Part shown: piece by piece, positions 11,541 through 21,782 of the stretch
How positions within the stretch are numbered: the first letter of the stretch is position 1
Layout of the letters: every line of letters starts with the position of its first letter
Origin: Bryum argenteum
Lineage: Eukaryota > Streptophyta > Bryopsida > Bryales > Bryaceae
NCBI GenBank assembly: GCA_037043015.1
Contig: CM073328.1
Location: forward strand, 3,459,409 to 3,523,408
Length of the DNA: 64,000 nt
Direction: 5' to 3'
Made by a program: the position numbers and the translations under genes
Notes under the pieces: model-generated
What the model was told of the DNA's origin: nothing
The model's database searches: none
The model's input: the letters and a program-made list of their open reading frames with translations, nothing else

Positions 11541-11604
11541 AACCACTGCTTCTCCTACGGGATCCCCCAAACCCCATTTCGGGTTTACGAAAGTTAGGGG
11601 TTAA
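11541..11604 (-). mobile_element. Partial TTAA-MITE terminus (related to 51.8 and 53.7 kb elements)
   Basis: On the minus strand it reads TTAA-CCCCTAACTTTCG followed by AAACCCGAAATGGG and GGATCCCGTAGGAGAA. This matches the first 60 or so bases of the elements at 51800 and 53739 (CCCCTAACTxTCCTT, AAACCCGAAxCGGGTT, GCAGGAGAAAA). The rest of the element is not recognisable, so it is truncated or strongly diverged. Confidence 0.6.
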
Positions 11605-12239
11605 ATATGGCATGCTCATTGAAATAAATAAATGGAAAGTATAGCCGCTTTTACAGCATGTTTTTCCAATTTTAAAAAATAATTAAATTCTTAGACAGAA
11701 ATTTATCATTGTTCAAATAATTGAATTATTTAAAAAGTGAAGGGGGCAACCAATTTTTTATTGGCAAATTATCGCCAATGTCTTACCTCATTTTTGATCT
11801 GGCTACTTATACACTAGGAAAAATGAGTAAAAAGGTGGATGAAATCGCCACAGCCTTATAGATGTTTAATCGTAATCGCCACTAATTGGATGAAAGTACC
11901 TTGTAATAGATAAATTTGTGAATGAACATGTTGAAATGGATGATTTTGTACATATTTTCCTTACTTCGCTACATTCGTAGGTGCCAGTCGCTCTACCAAC
12001 GAAATTATCATACATAAAAAAATCCCTAGAAGGGGGCCGTTGATGGACCTAAGGCTGCGCCATAGCCTATTGCCGTGCAGTGATGGCATTGAATTGCCCT
12101 AAAATGATGACATTGCCGTGCATTTCTGGCAATTGTGGTTTTGACGGCTGCCCTTCTTCTTCCCTCTCATCCTGCTGCCTGCTACAAACCCTCTTCACTG
12201 TTTTCGAGGCTCCTGTGCACGGGTCTCTTTATTTCTCCC
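11605..12239. other. Stretch without recognised genes
   Basis: AT-rich to mixed composition. No long frame and no repeat matched elsewhere. Confidence 0.5.
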
Positions 12240-12479
12240 CTACGAGCGTGGCTCGGATGCCAGGCTCGGTGGGGATCAATTTTCTGGCCCTTCCCGTTTC
12301 CCCCATTTGGGACCATTTTTTGAATTTTTTTTTGCAAAATTTGGGGCCTGGGGCCCCAAATTACCCTTGGAAGCCCCCTTCGTGTTCAAATGGGGCCTAA
12401 ACAAATTAAAAAATAGGGGCAGATTTTACCCCACCCTCCCCACCCCCACCCGAGCCTGGCATCCAAGCCACGCTCGTAG
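12240..12479. mobile_element. 240-bp MITE with about 30-bp terminal inverted repeats
   Basis: The left end CTACGAGCGTGGCTCGGATG followed by CCAGGCTCG is repeated inverted at the right end, one mismatch (CTCGG/CTTGG), extending loosely through a GTGGGG tract. The interior includes GGGGCCTGGGGCCCC. No second copy in the window and no clear target duplication. Short frames over it are chance. Confidence 0.7.
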
Positions 12480-12722
12480 AGGATATTTAGACACTCCCCC
12501 TGTGCACCGACATCTTCGCTTTTAGCGCTCCGCACCGTTTGATTTTTCCGAGCATTTGTTGTTGTGCATAGCTTTTTATCGCGGAGACGTTCTGCTCAGC
12601 ATTTCCGTCCGTATTGAGTAGCGATTTACTAGAACCTTCGAAAGCGCAGCTGTGCAACAACACCTTCGCGCCTGGCACTTTGCTCCGCACCCTTTTGCAT
12701 TTCTTGCATATTTGCAGAGGCC

Positions 12723-12788
12723 TACGTTGCACAACATTGTTGCACAGGCGTACTTTGCACAACATTGTCGCAGAGGCGTACGTTGACG
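12723..12788 (+). repeat. Short tandem repeat, 28-bp unit, about 2.4 copies
   Basis: Units starting TACGTTGCACAACATTGTTG, then TACTTTGCACAACATTGTCG, then a partial TACGTTGACG. Frames over it are not convincing as protein. Confidence 0.75.
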
Positions 12789-13810
12789 TGAGCATTCCGA
12801 GTGCACTCGGGACATGGTGGTTTCGCGGCACACTCGACGTCTGACTGTATAGGTAAGCCCATTGCGCAATGTCGATTGCTTTTGCAATTTATAGCTGCAG
12901 GTTTGCCATTTCGCAATTTCAGTGTGCTAGTTTTGCTACGTCGACTAGGTGGTGAAATATTCCGTCGGACCTTGATCTGCGGCTTTGTCGCACGAGCGTA
13001 AGGCTTGTGTCGGTTAATCAACTTCCACGCGCTTGATCGTTTTGCAATCGCAGGTTCGGCGGCTCAGTAGGAGGTGCAGTGGCTTTTTATGCAACGCTTA
13101 CGGTGCAATTTTGTGTTTCTGTGTTCGTTTTTCATTGGTCGCAACTTTTTGCGTTTTAATCGAGAGCTACAGGTTTGCCATTTCAAAGCCTTTCGTTTTT
13201 GTAAACAATTTGCTCCTTTCATTAGTTCTCCTTTCATTTGCTCATTTCATTTGGTACTATTGTATCACTTCTAAGTACGCGACATTTTGTTGTGGTTCTG
13301 CGTTGTTAACTTTTTATGTTACTACGTTCAAGTTTATATTGGTATTGATTACATTAGCCTGTTTTCTAGAAGCTCTGTGTTTCTGAGGGTTTTGGAAAGG
13401 TAACTTGTAGAGGCTCAAGCAGACCGTGTAGTCAAATTCCGTTTGGAGTTGTCTGTGCGATGGTTGCTGACATTTGAACCTCTGTAACGTGCAAACTTGC
13501 AGATTGATATCACAGACGAGAGGTACTTCAAAAGTCTCGTAAGCTCATCACCTTATTACTTATTTTGCATTCGAATTACCGCAATTGTGAACATGAATGG
13601 CTATATCCAAATTTGCCAATGTGGTCGTTGTTTTCCCCTTAATTCCTTTATTTCCTCCTATTTTCTTTTGAGGGTTGATTCGCAAGATTGAAGCATTTTC
13701 GGAATCACAGTCGAAATTTTTGGTCGCCAATAGGATCCATTGTCAGAGTTGCTTTTAAAATCAGACGTACGCATTGTGAAACGTAATGCCACGTCAGACT
13801 AGAGTGCAGG
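12789..13810. other. Stretch without recognised genes
   Basis: Moderate GC, T-rich in the second half. Open frames of 60-117 codons occur but have no recognisable domain, no conserved motif and no splice-linked continuation that I could build. Confidence 0.45.
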
Positions 13811-13811
13811 T

Positions 13812-14950
13812 TTCGAACGGCCGTTCGTAACTTGACTACACACTCCATAGGGACGATCACAAATGGCCGTTCGAAACCAAAATCTTATATTCACAGCTAA
13901 AGCAATAGCCGTTCGTAACATGAAACCCGTTCGAAATACTAAAGAACTTTAGTAAACGCTTGCCCGTTCATAAACTGAAGCCCCTTTTCCAAGCGGAAAT
14001 TCTAAACCGATCGAAACCTTTTAGTTTACACCTTGCCAAAAATTTGCAGCATCAGAGTATACTACAGGATTCGCACGGCCATTCGAATCCTCACGGTACA
14101 CCTTATATAGGCAATCATGACTGGCAGAGAGAGACCTGCAATTATAATCCTTAGGATTTGTAACATGACATGAAATAAAGAAAAGATTACAAACACCCGT
14201 CCGTAAGCTGAAGTAAGTTAAGGTTAAGAACGGCCGTTCGAAAACTCAAACCTTTCAGCGTATCCTAAATTTCATACGGCCGGTCAAAACCAGTCACCGC
14301 AGCAAACTGCCACGTCAAACTATAAGTCAAGTTTCGAAGTGTTCTATAAATATCATAACATGACATGAAGTACAGTGCAGTTTACGAACGCCCGTTGGGA
14401 AGCGAAAGCTTAGTATACGCCCGCCCGTTCGTAAACTGGAACTAGTTTAAATTTAGATACTCTTAAGAAGCCTATGGAAATTTGTAAGTGTACAAAGTCA
14501 AAGATAATAGCCCCGTAGACTATTCCACAGTTTATGAACGGCCGGTCGAAACCTGACAGTGTACTCCATATGGACATTCACAGATGGGAGTTCGAAACTA
14601 TCGTTCGAATCATGACATTAAGTATAGGGCAGTTTACGAACGTTCGTGCGAAAGATGAAACAAGTTCAGTTTACGAACGGCAGTTCGTAAACTGAAAACT
14701 AGATCTGCGAATCATAAATAAGAGAAGGTAATTCGAAACATGTCAGCGTAGAACCTGAGCCAATTTCCAAAAGTTACCGATCGTGTCATGACAACCTATT
14801 CCATAGCATACTTTATATGCACTTGAATGGTATGCAGTAGTTAGCGATGTCTGAACTTGAAATATTTATCCTTATTCAAATGCGTCGAGTAGTTCGCGAA
14901 CGCCCGGTCCGAAGCTTGTAGTCTACCCAATAGAAGTCACTGTCCGAACG
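13812..14950 (+). repeat. Degenerate tandem repeat field with many ACGAAC/GTTCGT half and full sites
   Basis: Recurring block order: an inverted site, then ACTCCATANGGAC, then (G)TTCGAAAC, then AACATGACATGAANTA, then CAGTTTACGAACG. Full or near-full sites: 13814-13827 (CGAAC-GGCC-GTTCG), 14228-14239, 14636-14647 (ACGAACGTTCGT, no spacer) and 14667-14694, where 12-base arms (CAGTTTACGAAC) match perfectly around GGCA. Many half sites (CCGTTCG, TTCGAAAC) lie between. There is no coding frame. It occupies the 1.2 kb immediately upstream of the ParB-like gene and so includes its promoter. Confidence 0.75.
14812..14820 (+). promoter_or_regulatory. TATA-like element upstream of the ParB-like gene
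   Basis: TTTATATGC about 270 bp before the first in-frame ATG (15087). It is the nearest TATA-like word at a workable distance, weak evidence only. The gene could also start in an upstream exon. Confidence 0.25.
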
Positions 14951-15086
14951 TGTAATGTAACGATGTTTACTGACAGGAATTCGTAATGGCAGTGCGAAAC
15001 CGAAAATGTCAGGCTGTAGTTAAGTAATCAAGAGTCATTGGTATAGAGTCGCTCACATTTCCGATGTGGTTGATGAAATCACAGGA

Positions 15087-18000
15087 ATGGAGGGCAATAG
15101 ATTTCTTGTACAGACGGTCAATCTGTCGCCGTATATTAGAGAAGTGCAATTGTCCGAACTGGACGAGTCCATAAAAAGCGAAATCACATCAGAGGAGATT
15201 GTTGTAACACTGAATGGGGTTAGTAATTCAGCATGGTCCATACGTCCTGAGTACAGTGTAGACAGAAATAACATTCTGTTTAAATTCGCGGTAGGAAAAC
15301 CTATGTCGGAAGGTTATCGATGGAAAGATTTCCGATCGGTGTCTGTGCTTGGAATGATGAGCAAACCAGGAGTACTGATTGTGACACTATGCTCGAATGA
15401 TTCGATTGCAAAGTTAGTGGTCCGTATCGACGAAAACCACCCGTTCCAAACAGAGTACTGTTTCTCCACCATCTGGAATATGGACGAACCATGGAAGGCG
15501 CTGATGCATAAGGCTCTCGAACCTACTCTTCGCCACCCAGATGGTGCTTTTGACATTGCTCCTATTTGGACGTCAATGACGACCTTAATTGATAAAACTG
15601 CAGCGCATCTAGCGAGGAAGGCTCTGTTAGAGGCTCAAAATCCAGTATTGAACTTTGGATTCGTAATGGGACGTGCAAAATCGAAGACAGATCCGAAGCC
15701 TACAATGCAGACAAGGAGGTCCGAAGAAGAGAGATCGCGTAGGCTGCCAAGGCTTGCCGTAACAGACCAGATGAACGCATCAGCCTCCACTGAGAGACGA
15801 CGTGCGTCTACCGGCGCACGGTCCACAACTCCAAGTCTCCAGACGACACCGTCGGCGAGTACCGGCGCCGGGAGATTAGCTCCTCCAAGGAGCTCAAGGA
15901 GGGAGTCAGCATTGGCCTCCACTCAAGACGAGCAGGAGGCTTTAGAAGAAGCTCCTGCAGACAGTTCGCAGCTCGGCGACACCACTCATACCGCATCTGC
16001 TCAGCGAACACCATCGAGCAGGAGCACGGCTTTTGCGATGAGAAGCATCAATAACGACATCCTCGCAGCAGGAGACGCTCCTACAGGAGGAAGTGTCGTG
16101 ATGGGCAACACACTATCGGTTCGTGATAACGACGTCCGAAATATCATAAACCCCAGGAAGAAGCCCGACAAGGTGACCTTGGTGGAAGCAAGAGTGTGGT
16201 CCTCTTATCCCGCGGCCAGAGCGTTGGACGCTACAATCAAGATCCCAGACCTGTTGGTGGTGGAGGCACCAACGGAGAAGGTACAGAAGAACGACGATCC
16301 GGCCGCTGCGCTCCGCCTGAAGGCAAAGATCAACGATCAGTTCACGAAGGATTCCGACTACATGTATATATTCGGACGGGAACAAATCTTCGAGCTCGGC
16401 ATTACGGACATGGAGCCGACTGACCACAAGTCCGGCAAAATATACCGAGATTACGAAGCGGGCGGGTCCGAAGAGATCAAGCGATACCTCCTGATGCACA
16501 ATTATGTGAAACCGATCCTGACGGTCATGCCCAATACGCAGCGGAGACCGACCAGCTGGAAGGAGTGCGTCGAAGCGGGGAAATTCAAGATCATCAACGG
16601 CCAACATACTTGGTATGCCGCCAACGCCGTCCTCCTCGACGAGGGTCTCCGGACGAGCAACCCACGCCTCGAAGACCTGAAGGTGTGGGATGTGCAGGTT
16701 GTCTGGACTGATAAGGTGAGCCACCTGCACGCCTTGTCGTTCAAGTGCAACGAAGGGCAGAACGAGAAGAAGCACTTGACGTCGCTCTTACGAGCAATTC
16801 TTCATTGTCGGGTTCTTTATGAGCAAGAAGGCAAGCCGCCTCAGATCCGAAAGAACGCTTCAACAAAGAAGAAGAATGCCGAAGCCCCTGAAGTGACTGC
16901 GGAGCTGAAGATCAAATACGAGGTAATGAACTCACCGAATCAGCAAGTTCTCTAGTTACGAACGGGCGTTCGTAATCGAAGGCCTTCATAGCTGTCGATT
17001 ACGAACGGCCGTTCGAAAACTGAAAGTCACAGGAAACCATATCGATTTATTTCGTCGCTTACATTGCCCACGTTGTTGAATTTCAGTCCTTCCGAGAGCG
17101 TGCTTGTCAGTCGCTTAGCCACACGATAAAGCAGGAGAACCCGGACAAGCCAATACACATTGAATGGGAGAAGCGTGGCGAGCGACAGATCATAATGGCG
17201 CCGGATCACGTCTGGTCGAAATGGGAACTAGTGATCAAACGGTATGAGTCGGGCGAGCTAATTGACTTGGATACGGGGAAGGAGGTGAAGCAGTCGACCA
17301 ATTTCAAGGAGTTGACGAATCTGCATAACATCCAATCAACATCGCTCCGAGGGCTGACGGGACTCAGCACGGAACAGTTGGAGAAAGCAGCGGACCACAT
17401 TCTGGCGAAGCCCCCGAAAATATATATGGGCAAGCACCCTCGATGCTGGACTCGGGCGCAGATCTTGGACAAGTGGTGTGAGCGGAGGAAGTTGAAGGAT
17501 GTCGTGATCAGAGCAATCGGCGACCGATACGCTTACATTAGGAAGTCGGACAAGAATATATTCCTCGACGATAAGGGGAACATTCTGAGACAGAAGTGGC
17601 TCGATTGGAAGGTCAGAAGACAGTTCAACTCATGCATCATGGATAGCATACTCCGGAGTAATGGGATGCAGGAGTACATGAAATTGGTGATCAATGCGTC
17701 GAAGAAAACACCAAAATATCCCCCGAAGGAGGCCCTGATTAGAATCGACCAGGCGTTCGCAAATAGGTACAGGGCATCCGATAATGGGGAAGGACGCTGG
17801 TCCGTGTTCGTGCTGTGGAGACTTGACACATTCAAGCTATCCGACAGCACAGGCGAGTACGGTGTGGGCGGTCGCCTCGCCCAATCAACGAGGCCGTTCG
17901 TTCAGAAGATGTTGACGGCCGCGATTCTAGACCTTCGTCATTGTCCTTTATTTTCAAAGGACTCCGAACTAACAACAAGCTGGCATGAGATGACGAAGAA

Positions 18001-19234
18001 AATCACCAACCGGTGCGGTAAGATGGGTCTCAAACAGATAAAATGCTGGATGATCATCGCTCCATTAGAGCGCCAGAGCCATGTCGACATCATGAGGATG
18101 CAATTCTTCCAAGGGTATAAGCGCATGGCCATCCACTACTTCTTCCAGAACGGGGAACCGTTTGGGAAGTCCAAGGACCATAATGTCTCCATTACTTTCC
18201 TGGAGAGAAAGACAATTCTGTCGAACGATGAACCCAAGTATTTCTCCGATGAAGTCGGTGAGGAAAACTTCTACGGTGAGAAATTCAATAAACGAGAGGT
18301 CTACCGCATCGAGCACAAGGGCTTCATCAACGTGGACGAGCTTCGGATGGAGACGTACCTTCGCTTCGTTGCCCGACACACACAAGAGGACGACAACGTC
18401 CTACTCGCCTTTGCCGGCACAAAAGCAATTCGAGCTTGTCGGGTAAGTACCTACTCCTTCTCGCTACGCCGTTCTCGAACTGCCGTTCGTAAATCGCATG
18501 GAGTGACTGGAAGCCAGTGAGAGCCAGTGGAGAAGTCTACTTACGAACGGCAGTTCGAAACTTGTGCTTAAGCGAGTTAAGTGATTTCCAGTAGTGTTCC
18601 TACTTTGCATATTCATATGTGAATTGATGTGTATCAGATGTTGAAGAGAAACACGATCAGTATTGAGAACGATCGTAAGCGAAATAGCGAGCTGATGTTC
18701 AAGGCTGTTTCGGATGGCCCAGCCATGTGGTTCACGTATTTTCTGCCAGCCTCGAAGGATGTGATGGGTGATAAAAATAACTTGTATGATCCCATAGGAG
18801 ACTTTGGGGAGTTGACCAACTGGCACGTCGTAGAAGAGCTGGACAATGGGAGCTTCTACGAAGAGGATACGGTGCCGAATGAGCGCCCATCGCAATCGAG
18901 CACCGGAGCTGGAGCGTCAACGCAGCCGTCGCAGCAGAACGAGGAGGGTCCAAATGAAGACGAAATGGGTAACGAAGTGGGTACAGATGGTGCGGCGGAG
19001 TCCGACGACAATGCAATTTCCTTCCAGTCGAACCAAGAAGGCAACGACGATGTTGCTGAGTCTGAAGGCGTCGACGGTGACTCTGATACCGAGTCCAACC
19101 AGTCTCCGCGGATTGTGACTGACATCGCCGACGAAATGGAAGTAGGCGAGGACAACACTGAAATTCAAAGTCAGAGCAAGTTGGACAAGGGAAAGGGACC
19201 CATGAAAGACGATGGCAGGGGGTCCGCCCTCTAG
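15087..19234 (+). CDS. Protein with ParB-like motif and C-terminal methyltransferase-like motif; three exons, about 1262 aa
   Basis: Seen: exons 15087-16922, 17087-18442 and 18638-19234 join in phase 0 with good GT-AG sites (GAG/GTAATG...TTTCAG; CGG/GTAAGT...TATCAG). The frame is open back to 15024 without ATG, so 15087 is the first Met and an upstream exon is possible. Layout: residues 1-190 an unrecognised, possibly beta-rich domain; 200-340 a Ser/Thr/Arg-rich linker; about 370-600 a domain with IINGQHTWYAANAV near residue 505; 613-1064 a basic/aromatic region; FAGTKAIRACR and MLKRNTISIEND (residues 1054-1076) spanning the exon 2/3 junction; then an acidic, disordered Ser/Glu/Asp tail. Known: ParB/Srx-like domains carry a DGxHRxxAA motif, and N4/N6 DNA methyltransferases a FxGxG...GR..IGIExD motif; phages fuse the two. 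Inferred: a derived relative. The second Gly of FxGxG is absent and no DPPY/SPPW box is visible, so catalysis is doubtful. Confidence 0.65.
16956..17015. promoter_or_regulatory. Two ACGAAC-N4-GTTCGT sites inside intron 1 of the ParB-like gene
   Basis: Intron 1 is 16923-17086 (164 bp). It holds TTACGAAC-GGGC-GTTCGTAA (16956-16975, 8-base arms perfect) and CGAAC-GGCC-GTTCG (17002-17015), about 43 bp apart centre to centre. A reading-through frame would hit a stop just before the first site. Confidence 0.7.
18476..18557. promoter_or_regulatory. Two ACGAAC-N4-GTTCGT sites inside intron 2 of the ParB-like gene
   Basis: Intron 2 is 18443-18637 (195 bp). It holds CGAAC-TGCC-GTTCG (18476-18489) and CGAAC-GGCA-GTTCG (18544-18557), 68 bp apart. 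The central four bases vary while the arms are retained, as in intron 1 and the upstream field. Confidence 0.7.
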
Positions 19235-19270
19235 ATCCAAGCAAAGCGGGTAGGCAATCATCGGATTGCA

Positions 19271-20833
19271 GAGATTGCTTTGGGGGCTACATCTCCAGAC
19301 CTCCGCGAAGCTGGAGATGTGCGACAGCACTCAAGCGGAGTAGTTCGTGACCTGTCCGTGAACGACACCTTCGTCGACAACGCTGTGCCTCCAAGTCCCG
19401 AGGATTACCCGGACGTGGTCGCGGAGAGTGTGCGAGCGCAGGCCCCTGCGGTTGCACCTATTGTGCAGCTCGTATCTCTGGACATCACGAGCCAAGCAGT
19501 CAACGCCAGAGAAGAAGCCCTCGCACAGACTGCGAAGAGGCTCGATCAGGAGGAATTGGAACTGGCGGCAAGAGCTCGCGCTGTGCAAGATCAGCGGGGG
19601 ACCCTTGAAGCTTGGCGAGATGCTAATTCCCAGCTTGGGCATCTCCTCGATGCGGAGTCGGAACGTCTCGACGAGAGGGACACGAGACATTTCGAAGTCC
19701 AACAACAGAAAAACGTCGAGCAGGAGATGGTCGAAGCCGTCGAAGCTTCCTCGCCTGCACAGAAGGCCGAAGCCGTGGCCAAGGCGGCCAAGGACGCACA
19801 AGAGAAGCTCAGAGCCGATGCACGGGAGGCCAAGATGGCGTTAGAGAATCCGCAAGACAAGGCCGCAGCAGCCGCGCAAGAGAAGTCCGCAGCCGAGGCT
19901 GCGCCACAGAAGGCAGAGGCAGAGGCGGCACCTGCCGCGGAGGAGAATGCAGTCGCCGAGTTCGCCGTGGTGGAGGTGGCAGTGGCCGATAGCGCGCTGG
20001 TGAATGCCGAGGCCGAGGCGCTCGCCCTTCGGGTTCAGGACATGGACGTGGATCCACCCCAGCAGCAGGTGCTTCCAATCCAAGACCATGCCGTGCAAAC
20101 CCTTGGCCCGTCCGAGCATGCATCGGCGACGAGCAGAGAGGCTTCACGGCAACTTGCTCGAGATGTCCTCGCTGAGTATGAACTGAAGACCGCGAGGAAG
20201 AAGCGAGAACGCGAGGAGCAAGCACGCGACTTGCAGCGCTTTGTGGAGAGCACGTCCAAGCAGCAGTCGCAAAAAGTTTGCATTGTCCTCGCTGGCGACT
20301 TCGACTCCGACGACGACATCGACGAGACGGCGCGTGGTAGGTTACTTGAGCGGTATAACTGCATGTACGTTGACGGGGCCAACCCCGTCAACAGGGTTGG
20401 TCATGTGCACATCCGTCCCCTCACTCACGCCGCAAAGCCAGATCCCGATGCCACTATGTCGTCGGCCCCCGCGTCAACGGTCCCACAGACACTTTCCGTA
20501 GAGGCAAGGATGGCGAGGGATGTCAAGACTGAAATAATTGAAGAGCAATGGATGAGGAAGCGCAAGGCCGACTTTGACGATGAGTTCGATGAGAGAATGA
20601 ACAAGAAACTCATTGACCCAACATATACGGATAACCTCTTGCAGAAACTCATGGACAATATTGCAACAGGTCGTCTGAAGATGAACTTGCCGATGCCATC
20701 GTCTAGGGTCGACATTCTCTCCGAGATTCAGTCTGGCGTTTCAATTGCTAATTCCCCCTCCTATATTGCACCTTCGCCACCGCCCCCGATCGTGGCTCCC
20801 ATTCTCCCAGCACCACCGATAAGTCCTCGGTAG
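19271..20833 (+). CDS. Ala/Glu-rich coiled-coil protein, unrecognised
   Basis: Open frame of 521 codons with no Met for the first 150 or so residues, so the real start must be in an upstream exon; an acceptor-like GATTGCAG precedes 19271. Residues about 70-260 are heptad-like and rich in Ala, Glu, Gln and Lys (long coiled coil). A short acidic DFDSDDDIDE patch and a KKREREEQ basic helix follow, then RKADFDDEFDERMNKKL and a proline-rich end (SPPPPIVAPILPAPPISPR). It lies 36 bp after the stop codon of the ParB-like gene, same strand and similar GC. It could be a separate gene, or a downstream portion reached by alternative splicing or read-through. Function unknown. Confidence 0.5.
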   Translation, partial: EIALGATSPDLREAGDVRQHSSGVVRDLSVNDTFVDNAVPPSPEDYPDVVAESVRAQAPAVAPIVQLVSLDITSQAVNAREEALAQTAKRLDQEELELAARARAVQDQRGTLEAWRDANSQLGHLLDAESERLDERDTRHFEVQQQKNVEQEMVEAVEASSPAQKAEAVAKAAKDAQEKLRADAREAKMALENPQDKAAAAAQEKSAAEAAPQKAEAEAAPAAEENAVAEFAVVEVAVADSALVNAEAEALALRVQDMDVDPPQQQVLPIQDHAVQTLGPSEHASATSREASRQLARDVLAEYELKTARKKREREEQARDLQRFVESTSKQQSQKVCIVLAGDFDSDDDIDETARGRLLERYNCMYVDGANPVNRVGHVHIRPLTHAAKPDPDATMSSAPASTVPQTLSVEARMARDVKTEIIEEQWMRKRKADFDDEFDERMNKKLIDPTYTDNLLQKLMDNIATGRLKMNLPMPSSRVDILSEIQSGVSIANSPSYIAPSPPPPIVAPILPAPPISPR

Positions 20834-20939
20834 CATTATTCCCACGATTTCTCCCCTGTACCCCCGAATACATGCTAGACAATACATACTAGACGTAAGT
20901 GCTCCCGTTTGTTGTGAGCTTATTGTTTCTTCTAAATAG

Positions 20940-21032
20940 GTACATGCCTCGATAGTTGTCCCCGCACAGGTTGATTTCGCAGGAGAGGACCCCGCAGTTG
21001 CTGAAGGTCCCCCTAAAGTATCCAAAGGCTGA
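20940..21032 (+). CDS. Possible small coding exon after the coiled-coil frame
   Basis: After TTCTAAATAG an open stretch reads VHASIVVPAQVDFAGEDPAV and ends GPPKVSKG-stop. The composition (Ala/Pro/Glu) resembles the coiled-coil protein. A GTAAGT donor at 20895 would give an unusually short 45-bp intron, so the linkage to the upstream frame is uncertain. Confidence 0.25.
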   Translation, partial: VHASIVVPAQVDFAGEDPAVAEGPPKVSKG

Positions 21033-21632
21033 GGACTGCAGTGCGTTGATCAAGTGTGAATATCCTCCCGCACCGCGCGGTCTTCAGCCTTTCGATAGTT
21101 TTCGTCTACGCGGTCCCCCAATTTTAGACATTTAGATAGACATCGTACAGATTTTGAACACACATTTTGAACACCGACTAGATGTTAGCTTTAGTTAGAC
21201 ATCGGCATTTTTCTATTTCTTGGTTATCCTTTTATTAACTGTTTTGCACCGCTCTTACAGTCGAGACCTGTACATATGTTTTGATAAGATATAGGAAAAT
21301 TTAATCGGGTTTTGTCCCGTCGAGGAAGTCGGGCTTTAGAATTCAGAGTGCACATAACCATCGCGGAACCTTTAGGCTTGCACGCCATTGTAAATTTCCT
21401 TCCGGATATAATTGAAACATCCGAAAAATACTACCTACACACCTGCTCATTCGTGAGGGCGACTGTTCGTCTCATCACATATTTGAACTCGATATTTTAG
21501 CAGTCTTTGTAATCGTCAGGTTGTCCCTCGTGATTTGCCACGAGGCATATTCCGAGCCGTCACAGTGTCGTTTTATGTTGTGTTCATGTGCCTTCTAACA
21601 CCGGGCCCATGTATCTCTGAAATCATTTTCAG

Positions 21633-21782
21633 ACCGGTCGCCAAAAAAGGACCACTGAAATTCCAACCGTGGTACTCTCCGGGAGCGACTCCTATGAATC
21701 TCCCCGTGGATTCGACGACGACGACAACGACTTAGCTGAAGGCTTCCGCGGTCTCAAACGTGGGCGATACTCTACAGGATAG
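21633..21782 (+). CDS. Probable C-terminal coding exon (acidic/basic tail)
   Basis: An acceptor ATCATTTTCAG ends at 21632. The frame then reads TGRQKRTTEIPTVVLSGSDS, with FDDDDNDLAEGFRGLKRGR later, ending at TAG 21780-21782. The biased, hydrophilic composition and clean acceptor suggest real coding sequence. The upstream exon it joins is not clear; the gene at 19271 or a separate transcript are both possible. Confidence 0.35.
   Translation, partial: TGRQKRTTEIPTVVLSGSDSYESPRGFDDDDNDLAEGFRGLKRGRYSTG

Noticed and set aside
15314..16775. Minus-strand frames up to 220 codons across the ParB-like gene
   Set aside because: Shadows of the plus-strand coding exons, which are linked by good splice sites and have recognisable motifs.
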